From Clostridia bacterium (lineage in GTDB: Bacteria; Bacillota; Clostridia; Oscillospirales; Butyricicoccaceae): a stretch of DNA of 9,765 nucleotides. The stretch covers positions 1 through 9,765 of the forward strand of contig JAFYOK010000028.1 of assembly GCA_017560175.1 (NCBI GenBank), in the 5' to 3' direction. The translations under genes were made by a program, and so were the position numbers. Positions 1-5,569 of this stretch are shown one piece after another; positions within the stretch are counted from its first letter, which is position 1, and every line of letters starts with the position of its first letter. The notes under the pieces were generated by a model, which saw nothing but the letters and a program-made list of their open reading frames with translations, did no database searches and had not been told where the DNA came from.

Positions 1-1331
1 ACACCCATGAAGCTGATGGCTTCCAGATCCTGTGCCTTGTTGGAGTTGATCAGTCTTCTCAGAACGGCCTCGGTAACGCCGCCGGTTGCGCCGAAAATGG
101 CACCGGCACCCGATGCGATACCAAAGGGCATATCGAGTGCTTCTTCTTCCATGGTAGCCAGATCGACACCGGCTTCCTGGATCATCGAAGTCAACTCGGC
201 AGTTGTGACGACAAAGTCGACATCCTGCTGACCATCGGTGAAGTGCTCGGAGCGCTTGATCTCGCTCTTCTTGGCAGTACAGGGCATGATGGCAACAACG
301 ACCAGTTCGCGGCCATCGGGATTGATGCGTGCTTCCTCTTTAAGGATGGCACCGACCATCTGCATGGGGCTGCGGCAGGTGGAAACATTCTTGCGGAACT
401 CGGGATACTTGTTCTCACAGAACTTGACCCAGCCGGGGCAGCAGGAAGTCAGCAAAGGCAGATTCTCGCCCGATTCCAGACGCTCCAGGAACTCCTGCGA
501 CTCTTCCATAACGGTCAGGTCTGCACCGAAGTTTGTATCATAGACCTCATCAAAGCCGATACGGCGCAGAGCAGCTGTCAGACGGCCCAGGCAGTTTTCG
601 CCCTTGGGAATACCGAACTTATCGCCGATGGCAACACGGACAGCAGGTGCAATCTGTGCAACAACGCGCTTGCTGGGATCGCCGATGGCTTCCCAGACCT
701 TATCCACATCATACTTGACGGTGATGGCGCCTGTGGGGCAGACGATACGGCACTGGCCGCAGCCAACACACTGGGTCTCGCTCAGCTTCTTGCCAAAAGC
801 AGGTGCAACAACAACATTGGAGCCACGATAAGCAAAGTCGAGGACGCCGACGCCCTGGATCTCTTCGCAGGTACGGACACAGTCACCGCACAGAATACAC
901 TTATTGGGGTCGAGGACGATATTATCGGAGCTTCTGTCGATGGGCAGCTGCTTCTTTGTATTTTCAAAACGTACATCCTTGATGCCCAGCGTCTTGGCCA
1001 GTTTCTGCAGCGTACAGTCACCGCTGACGACACAGGTGGTGCAGTCGCGGCAATGGGACGCCAGCAGCAGCTCAATGATCATGCGGCGATGCTTCTGCAG
1101 ACGATGTGTATTGGTATAGATGACCATGCCCTCTCGGGGAGGCTCTGTGCAGGAGGTCATGATATTACCTCTGTCATCTTCGACAACGCACATGCGGCAG
1201 GCGCCGAAGGTCGACAGTTCCGAATGATAGCAGAAGGTGGGCAGATCAATGCCGGCCTTGCGGATAACGGCCAGAATATTGGGTTCTTTATCAAATTCAA
1301 CTCTACGGTTGTTGATCATCATTGTAGGCAT
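1..1331 (-). CDS. hydA: [FeFe] hydrogenase catalytic subunit (HydA/HndD-like), C-terminus outside window
   Basis: Catalytic subunit that reduces protons to H2, or oxidises H2, at the H-cluster; cytoplasmic. The first 443 codons are visible and the gene continues past the left edge; the family is usually about 570-600 residues. Domains seen: an N-terminal plant-type [2Fe-2S] domain (C34, C45, C48, C61), the H-x3-C-x2-C-x5-C cluster site (H93, C97, C100, C106), two [4Fe-4S] motifs (C145/C148/C151/C155 and C188/C191/C194/C198), then the H-cluster domain with TSCCPGW (295-301) and MPCTAKK (349-355). The third H-cluster motif, with the last cysteines, lies outside the window. Residues matching the known proton path are present: the first Cys of TSCC, glutamates in MEESQEFLER, and Ser in SPMQM. 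The start at 1331 has AGGAGG 8 nt upstream, and the gene begins 15 nt after the NuoF-like stop. The NuoE/NuoF partners place it with HydABC/Hnd-type NAD(P)-linked enzymes rather than stand-alone ferredoxin hydrogenases. Identity is very secure; the bifurcating role is inferred from context. Confidence 0.96.
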   Translation of the reverse strand, partial: MPTMMINNRRVEFDKEPNILAVIRKAGIDLPTFCYHSELSTFGACRMCVVEDDRGNIMTSCTEPPREGMVIYTNTHRLQKHRRMIIELLLASHCRDCTTCVVSGDCTLQKLAKTLGIKDVRFENTKKQLPIDRSSDNIVLDPNKCILCGDCVRTCEEIQGVGVLDFAYRGSNVVVAPAFGKKLSETQCVGCGQCRIVCPTGAITVKYDVDKVWEAIGDPSKRVVAQIAPAVRVAIGDKFGIPKGENCLGRLTAALRRIGFDEVYDTNFGADLTVMEESQEFLERLESGENLPLLTSCCPGWVKFCENKYPEFRKNVSTCRSPMQMVGAILKEEARINPDGRELVVVAIMPCTAKKSEIKRSEHFTDGQQDVDFVVTTAELTSMIQEAGVDLATMEEEALDMPFGIASGAGAIFGATGGVTEAVLRRLINSNKAQDLEAISFMG

Positions 1332-1346
1332 AGTTCTTTCCTCCTG

Positions 1347-3233
1347 TTACCACTGGGCCTTGATCGCGCCAAAGGGGCACGCACTCTCGCAGGCACCGCA
1401 GCGGATACACTTGTTCTGATCGATCTTGAAGGGATTCTTGATCTGACCTTCAATCGCGCCGACGGGGCAGCCACGGGCACACTTGGAGCAGCCCTTGCAC
1501 AGCTCGGGATCAATGACAAAGCTGCGCATGGATGTGCAGGCATGAGCCGGGCACTTCTTATCGACAACATGGGCAATATACTCATCACGGAAGTTCTTGA
1601 GCGTGGACATGACCGGCTGTGCGGCGCTCTTGCCCAGACCGCAGAGGGCGGTCTCGGTAACCGTTTTGGCCAGTTCTTCCAGCAGGTCAACATCTTCGAG
1701 CGTGCCGCGACCCGAAACGATACGTTCCAGAATCTCCAACATACGCTTGGTGCCTTCACGGCAGGGTACACACTTACCGCAGCTCTCGTTCTGTGTAAAG
1801 TTCATAAAGAAACGGGCGACTTCGACCATACAGGTATTGTCATCCATGGCGACCAGACCACCGGAACCGATCATGGCACCCAGCTTCTTCAGAGAGTCGA
1901 AGTCCAGGCAGACATCCAGATCCTTCTCGGTCAGGCAGCCGCCGGAGGGACCGCCGATCTGAACAGCCTTGAACTTACCGTCATTCTTGATGCCGCCGCC
2001 GATCTCAAAGATGATCTCGCGAAGTGTTGTACCCATGGGAACCTCGATCAGACCAGTGTTGTTAACGGTACCGGTCAGTGCGAAGGCCTTGGTACCGGGG
2101 CTGTCGGGTGTACCGATCGACTTAAACCAGTCGGCACCGCGATTGATAATCATGGGAACGTTGGCATAGGTTTCTACATTATTCAGTACGGTGGGCTTGC
2201 CGAAAAGACCCTGTTCGACCGTACGGGGCGGCTTGACACGAGGCATACCGCGCTTACCTTCGATGGAAGCGGTCAGCGCCGAACCCTCGCCGCAGACAAA
2301 TGCGCCTGCACCGCGATTGATGCGCAGCTTGAAGGAGAACTCTGTACCCAGAATGTTCTCGCCCAGCAAGCCTCTCTCCTCTGCCTGCTCGATGGCAGTG
2401 CGCAGACGGCTGATGGCCAGCGGATACTCGGCGCGGACATAGATGTAGCCTTCCTGTGCGCCAACAGCATAAGCGGCCAGCATCATACCTTCGATCATCT
2501 TATGGGGGTCACCTTCCATGATGGAACGATCCATAAACGCACCGGGGTCACCCTCGTCGCCGTTACATACGACATAGCGAATGGTCTCCTTCTGACGGGC
2601 GACCTGGCTCCACTTGCGGCCGGCAGGGAAACCGCCGCCGCCGCGACCACGCAGACCGGAATCGGTGATCGACTTGATGACCGCATCGGGCGTCATTGTA
2701 TACAATGCCTTTGCAATGGCCTGGTAGGCACCATGTGCAATGGCTTCTTCAATATGTTCAGCATCCAGATGGCCGCAGTTTTCCAAAACCATACGGGTCT
2801 GACGCTTATAGAAAGGAATCTCTTCCTGCTTCTGGTAAACCTGGCCGTTCTGCTTGTAGAGCAGACGATCGATGATCTCACCGCGGCAGATGGTCTTTTC
2901 AAAGATCTCCCGGACATCTTCTTCCTTGACCTTTGTATAAAGAATACCCATAGGCTCGATGCGCATGAGGGGACCCATTTCGCAGAAACCGTGGCAGCCG
3001 CTCTTCTTGACGGCAACGGGATGGTCGCCATGGGCGATCTCGGGGCCGAAGAAAACTTCGACATCGGGATGCTCGGCGGTCAGATGCATCAGCTGTTCAT
3101 AGATCTTGCCGCTGCCGCCGGCCAGACAGCCTGTACCGGCACAGATCAGGATACGTACCTTTGTATTTTTGATGGTCTCTTCTGCCTGCACCTGCAGGCT
3201 GTTCAGACGTTCGAGGCTATTGATCTTTTCCAT
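1347..3233 (-). CDS. hydB: NuoF-like NAD(P)H/FMN subunit of HydABC/Hnd-type [FeFe] hydrogenase
   Basis: Diaphorase subunit (HydB/HndC) that exchanges electrons between NAD(P)H and Fe-S clusters through FMN, supplying or draining the hydrogenase; cytoplasmic. The 628 residues show, in order: a thioredoxin-like [2Fe-2S] domain (C31, C36, C80, C84); the FMN glycine loop GLRGRGGGGFPAG (193-205); GDEGDPGA (225-232); the nucleotide motif GAGAFVCGEGSAL (308-320); the N3-type [4Fe-4S] site (C485, C488, C491, C531); a CPAHAC motif (561-566); and a C-terminal two-cluster ferredoxin domain (C579/582/585/589 and C609/612/615/619). This fused layout, longer than complex I NuoF by an added domain at each end, is typical of bifurcating hydrogenases. 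The GEGSAL form replaces the GEETAL common in NADH-specific relatives, so the preference between NAD and NADP is open. The start at 3233 is supported by AGGAGG (3243-3248), which lies inside the end of the upstream gene. Only 4 nt separate it from the nuoE-like stop. Confidence 0.96.
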   Translation of the reverse strand: MEKINSLERLNSLQVQAEETIKNTKVRILICAGTGCLAGGSGKIYEQLMHLTAEHPDVEVFFGPEIAHGDHPVAVKKSGCHGFCEMGPLMRIEPMGILYTKVKEEDVREIFEKTICRGEIIDRLLYKQNGQVYQKQEEIPFYKRQTRMVLENCGHLDAEHIEEAIAHGAYQAIAKALYTMTPDAVIKSITDSGLRGRGGGGFPAGRKWSQVARQKETIRYVVCNGDEGDPGAFMDRSIMEGDPHKMIEGMMLAAYAVGAQEGYIYVRAEYPLAISRLRTAIEQAEERGLLGENILGTEFSFKLRINRGAGAFVCGEGSALTASIEGKRGMPRVKPPRTVEQGLFGKPTVLNNVETYANVPMIINRGADWFKSIGTPDSPGTKAFALTGTVNNTGLIEVPMGTTLREIIFEIGGGIKNDGKFKAVQIGGPSGGCLTEKDLDVCLDFDSLKKLGAMIGSGGLVAMDDNTCMVEVARFFMNFTQNESCGKCVPCREGTKRMLEILERIVSGRGTLEDVDLLEELAKTVTETALCGLGKSAAQPVMSTLKNFRDEYIAHVVDKKCPAHACTSMRSFVIDPELCKGCSKCARGCPVGAIEGQIKNPFKIDQNKCIRCGACESACPFGAIKAQW

Positions 3234-3237
3234 AAAG

Positions 3238-3714
3238 CTATGCCTCCTCTCTCAACTTGACCAGCAGCTCAGAAGCCGCATCGGGGGTCATAGACGGATA
3301 AACGGTCTCATTGACCATAACGACAGGGGCCAGACCGCAGGCACCCAGACAGGAAACGGTCTCCAGGGTAAAGAGCATATCGTTGGTGGTATGCTTTTCT
3401 TTATTCAGACCCAGATCGGCGCGGATGCGCTCAAGAATACCTGTCGACTTACGAACATGGCAGGCTGTGCCGTCGCAGACCTTAATGACATACTTACCCT
3501 TGGGCTCAAAAGAAAAATTTTCGTAGAATGTGGCTACTCCATAGGCTTTGGCTTCACTGATACCCAGCTTTTTGGCAACATAGACCAGCAGCTCGGGCGG
3601 CAGGTAGCGATACTCTGCCTGGATATCCTGAATGATGGGGATCAAAGACGATTCTGCAGCACCGTGCAGCTCAATGATCTCATCAGCTTTTTCGTAGTAT
3701 GCTTTCTCCAGCAT
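3238..3714 (-). CDS. hydC: NuoE-like [2Fe-2S] subunit of NAD(P)-linked [FeFe] hydrogenase
   Basis: Small electron-transfer subunit (HydC/HndA, related to the complex I 24 kDa subunit) that partners the NuoF-like protein. Its 158 residues match the family length. An N-terminal helical part (about 1-70, with YLPPELLVYVAKKLGI and YGVATFYENF) is followed by a thioredoxin-like domain. The four [2Fe-2S] ligands are C80 and C85 (CDGTAC) and C122 and C126 (CLGAC). It is the first gene of the operon, with a strong GGAGGAG RBS before the ATG at 3714 and a 4 nt gap to the NuoF-like start. Order nuoE-nuoF-hydA with no separate HndB-like ferredoxin gene resembles HydCBA more than HndABCD. The assignment is secure; whether the complex reacts with NAD or NADP cannot be read from this subunit. 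Confidence 0.95.
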   Translation of the reverse strand: MLEKAYYEKADEIIELHGAAESSLIPIIQDIQAEYRYLPPELLVYVAKKLGISEAKAYGVATFYENFSFEPKGKYVIKVCDGTACHVRKSTGILERIRADLGLNKEKHTTNDMLFTLETVSCLGACGLAPVVMVNETVYPSMTPDAASELLVKLREEA

Positions 3715-3801
3715 AAGAATCTCCTCCGTTCAAAAATAAAAACCGGCTCCTCTTCTCTTTCCCTTTTCCAATAAATACAGAGGAAGTCATCAGTTTTTTC
3801 A

Positions 3802-3830
3802 ATTATATCGCTCTGTTAAGTTTTTGTCAT
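3802..3830 (-). promoter_or_regulatory. Sigma-A-type promoter of hyd operon
   Basis: Read on the minus strand, ATGACA (3825-3830) is followed by a 17 nt spacer and a perfect TATAAT (3802-3807). Transcription would start near 3795 and give a purine-rich leader of about 80 nt before the NuoE-like ATG. The spacing and the match to consensus (5/6 and 6/6) make this the best promoter for the operon. A Rex-like site covers the -35 and most of the spacer. Confidence 0.82.
3813..3830. promoter_or_regulatory. Candidate Rex operator overlapping hyd -35
   Basis: CTGTTAAGTTTTTGTCAT resembles the Rex consensus TTGTTAA-N4-TTAACAA at 10 of 14 defined positions. The left half is nearly perfect (6/7) and the right half weak (4/7). 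It lies exactly across the -35 and spacer of the hyd promoter, where a bound repressor would block RNA polymerase. Rex releases DNA when NADH/NAD is high, which would induce an H2-producing hydrogenase. No rex gene is in view, so this is a motif-based inference. Confidence 0.45.
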
Positions 3831-3867
3831 TCTCATTTTTCTCTTTTTGTGAAAACTTTATCTTATT

Positions 3868-3885
3868 TTGGTGTAAATTTAACAA
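3868..3885. promoter_or_regulatory. Second candidate Rex operator upstream of hyd promoter
   Basis: TTGGTGTAAATTTAACAA matches the Rex consensus TTGTTAA-N4-TTAACAA at 11 of 14 defined positions, with a perfect right half (TTAACAA). It sits upstream of the hyd -35, and its centre is 55 bp from the centre of the other candidate. It falls inside an 8 bp inverted repeat (AAAACTTT 3852-3859 / AAAGTTTT 3884-3891). AT-rich DNA can produce such matches by chance. Confidence 0.42.
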
Positions 3886-3999
3886 AGTTTTTGATTCATT
3901 TTTAACCCTTTCATTTCAAGATTTTCCCATTTACCCCCTTTTGCCTGTTTGATTTCTGTTTTCTTTCGCTTTACAAGAGGCACTCCGTGTCGATTTTCG

Positions 4000-4029
4000 T
4001 TGACGGATGGACACCAAAGCAGGTATAAT
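4000..4029 (+). promoter_or_regulatory. Promoter of cysteine desulfidase family gene
   Basis: TTGACG (4000-4005) and TATAAT (4024-4029) are separated by 18 nt. The transcript would start near 4036, leaving a leader of about 35 nt, too short for a riboswitch. A strong AAGGAGG RBS (4055-4061) precedes the ATG by 9 nt. Confidence 0.75.
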
Positions 4030-4070
4030 ATGAAATATATGTCTGTAATAATACAAGGAGGTTTTCTCTT

Positions 4071-5360
4071 ATGCTGAATAAAGAAGAAATGCTGGCCGTA
4101 CTGCGCCGCGATGTTATCCCTGCTCTGGGCTGCACCGAGCCTGTCACCGTTGCTCTGGCTGCTGCAGATGCTGCAAAGGCGCTGGGCGGCGTTCCCACAT
4201 CCATCGTTATGGAAGTCAACCCCAACATTTATAAGAACGGTATGTCGGTCGGTATTCCCCGCTTCTCCCGCGTTGGTCTGGAATATGCAGCCGCTCTGGG
4301 TGCGCTGATTGCCGATCCTTCTCTGGAGCTGCAGGTCTTCAGCGGTATCACTCCCGAGATCGAGCAGAAGGCCATCGAAATGGTCGAGAAGAAGCTGGTC
4401 TCTGTCACCATCGATCGCGAGCAGACCAAGATCTATGCTCATGCTGTTGTCGAAAGCGAAAACGGCAAGGCCATCACCATCATCAAGGGTTCTCACAACA
4501 ACATCATCCACACATCGGTCAACGGCAATGTTCTGGTCGAGCGTGCCGAGAATGCCGGTGCTGCTGCTACCGATCTGACCGATAAGCTGATCTCCTCCTC
4601 CTTTGTCGAGCTGCGTCAGCTGGTCGAGAGCGCTTCGGAAGAAGAGCTGGCCTTTATGGAAGACGGCGTCAAGATGAACCAGGCCGTCCTCGACTTCAGC
4701 CTCAACAACCCCGTCGGTGTCGGTATCAACAAGACCATGCAGGAAGTTATGGATTCCGAACTGCTGGGTAACAGCCTGCTGACCCGCATCCAGCTGGCCG
4801 TTGCAGCTGCCATCGAAGGCCGTCTGGACGGCTGCCCCTACACCGTCATGAGCTCTGCCGGCTCAGGCAGCAAGGGCATCGCCGTTATCCTGCCCATCGT
4901 TGAGACTGCCAAGCTGCTGGGCTCCACACGCCTGCAGACTCTGCGCGCTCTTGCTTACGGTCACCTGCTCAACAGCTACATCAACCACTATGTCGGCAAG
5001 CTGTCGGCTGTCTGCGCATGCAGCGTTGCTGCCGCTACCGCTGCTTCCGCTTCCATGACATGGCTGATGGGCGGCAATGACGATCAGATCGGCTGGGCTG
5101 TCCGCAACATGTCGGGCGCGATCACCGGTATGGTCTGCGACGGCGGCAAGGTCGGCTGCGGCCTCAAGCTGGCAACAGCAACTTCTGCCTCTGTCCTGAG
5201 CGCTATCCTGGCTGCACGCAAGGTCGTCCTGCGTGAGACAGACGGTATCTGCGGTGATACTCCCGAACAGTGCGTCGCAAACATGGGCCGCATCAGCGAT
5301 CCCGGTATGGTTCGTGCCGACCGCGAGATCCTCGATATTATGCTGGAAAAGGCAAAATAA
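4071..5360 (+). CDS. UPF0597/L-cysteine desulfidase family protein (CyuA/CdsB-like)
   Basis: Likely [4Fe-4S] enzyme that breaks down L-cysteine to pyruvate, ammonia and H2S, or a serine dehydratase-like relative; cytoplasmic. The 429-residue length fits the family (E. coli YhaM/CyuA, Methanocaldococcus L-cysteine desulfidase). Seen: the N-terminal LGCTEP motif with C21; the SAGSGSKGI glycine/serine loop (261-270); HYVGKLSAVCACSVAAA with C315 and C317; and GMVCDGGKVGCGLK with C356 and C363. Family work assigns the cluster to three conserved cysteines, one in each of these segments; which of the paired ones serves here is not certain. The start at 4071 is fixed by AAGGAGG 9 nt upstream. No clear terminator follows; a tRNA promoter begins within 5 nt of the stop. 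A permease gene lies just past the tRNA, similar in idea to the E. coli cyuA/cyuP pair, although that transporter belongs to another family. The family call is firm; the exact substrate is not. Confidence 0.9.
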   Translation: MLNKEEMLAVLRRDVIPALGCTEPVTVALAAADAAKALGGVPTSIVMEVNPNIYKNGMSVGIPRFSRVGLEYAAALGALIADPSLELQVFSGITPEIEQKAIEMVEKKLVSVTIDREQTKIYAHAVVESENGKAITIIKGSHNNIIHTSVNGNVLVERAENAGAAATDLTDKLISSSFVELRQLVESASEEELAFMEDGVKMNQAVLDFSLNNPVGVGINKTMQEVMDSELLGNSLLTRIQLAVAAAIEGRLDGCPYTVMSSAGSGSKGIAVILPIVETAKLLGSTRLQTLRALAYGHLLNSYINHYVGKLSAVCACSVAAATAASASMTWLMGGNDDQIGWAVRNMSGAITGMVCDGGKVGCGLKLATATSASVLSAILAARKVVLRETDGICGDTPEQCVANMGRISDPGMVRADREILDIMLEKAK

Positions 5361-5364
5361 TCTC

Positions 5365-5393
5365 TTTACCTCTTATTAACATTATGTTATAAT
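5365..5393 (+). promoter_or_regulatory. Promoter of tRNA-Pro
   Basis: TTTACC (5365-5370), a 17 nt spacer and a perfect TATAAT (5388-5393) lie immediately before the tRNA. Start of transcription would be near 5400, giving a leader of about 20 nt. Confidence 0.65.
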
Positions 5394-5397
5394 ATGC

Positions 5398-5415
5398 GGG
5401 CTGAGTTTTCAGCCC
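5398..5415. repeat. Perfect inverted repeat in tRNA leader / after desulfidase gene
   Basis: GGGCTGA (5398-5404) and TCAGCCC (5409-5415) form a perfect 7 bp stem with a GTTT loop. There is no T-tract, so it is not a standard terminator. It sits between the tRNA -10 and the tRNA 5' end and would fold in the leader that RNase P removes, or at the 3' end of a desulfidase transcript. Confidence 0.6.
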
Positions 5416-5419
5416 ACAT

Positions 5420-5495
5420 CCGGGTGTGGCGCAGTTGGTAGCGCGGGTGCTTTGGGAGCATCAGGCCGCAGGTTCGAATCCTGTCACTCGGACCA
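5420..5495 (+). tRNA. tRNA-Pro, anticodon UGG, CCA encoded
   Basis: A complete 76 nt cloverleaf. The acceptor stem is CCGGGTG (5420-5426) with CACTCGG (5485-5491); it includes one G-U pair and the C1-G72 pair typical of bacterial proline tRNAs. The D stem is GCGC/GCGC (5429-5432, 5441-5444). The anticodon stem is GGTGC/GCATC with loop TTTGGGA, giving anticodon TGG at 5453-5455. The T stem is GCAGG/CCTGT with loop TTCGAAT. Discriminator A is at 5492 and CCA at 5493-5495. It reads CCN proline codons. It lies between the desulfidase and permease genes, with its own promoter and a terminator directly after it. Confidence 0.97.
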
Positions 5496-5534
5496 ATCCC
5501 CAGGGCTGTTTATCAGCTCTGGGGATTTATTTTT
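5496..5534 (+). terminator. Intrinsic terminator of tRNA-Pro
   Basis: A 13 bp stem with one G-T pair (5496-5508 with 5514-5526), a TTTAT loop, and a T-rich tail (5527-5534) begin at the base after the tRNA CCA. The next gene starts about 36 bp further on, so this may act partly as an attenuator for it. Confidence 0.88.
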
Positions 5535-5569
5535 CTCTCTATATCTCCATTAAAAGAAAGGAACACGTT

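Larger units (their letters stand above)
3715..4070. other. AT-rich divergent intergenic region between hyd operon and cysteine desulfidase gene
   Basis: This 356-base stretch has no credible gene. It is markedly AT-rich, with T-rich tracts on the plus strand, against GC-rich flanks. It holds the leftward hyd promoter with a leader of about 80 nt, two Rex-like operator candidates, an 8 bp inverted repeat (AAAACTTT 3852-3859 with AAAGTTTT 3884-3891), and the rightward promoter and RBS of the desulfidase gene near 4000-4061. The part from about 3900 to 3995 shows no structure I can assign. Confidence 0.8.

Noticed and set aside
243..3260. 1005-codon plus-strand open frame
   Set aside because: It lies exactly antisense and in codon register to hydA and the NuoF-like gene, has no RBS or family motifs, and its openness is explained by absence of TTA/CTA/TCA codons in the real genes.
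3987..4014. Inverted repeat GTGTC...GACAC around the desulfidase -35
   Set aside because: Only 5 bp arms with an 18-base loop; too weak to separate from chance.
3879..4511. 210-codon minus-strand open frame overlapping the desulfidase start and intergenic region
   Set aside because: Low-complexity antisense product with no motifs; it covers the opposing promoter and RBS.
5420..5534. tRNA-Pro as a mobile-element attachment site
   Set aside because: No integrase, no repeat of the tRNA 3' end downstream, and the flanking genes look native.
5426..5569. Upstream extension of the permease starting at 5426 (MAQLVARVLWEH...)
   Set aside because: This is a translation of the tRNA-Pro gene and its terminator, a well-known annotation artefact; the real start is the ATG at 5570 with its own RBS.
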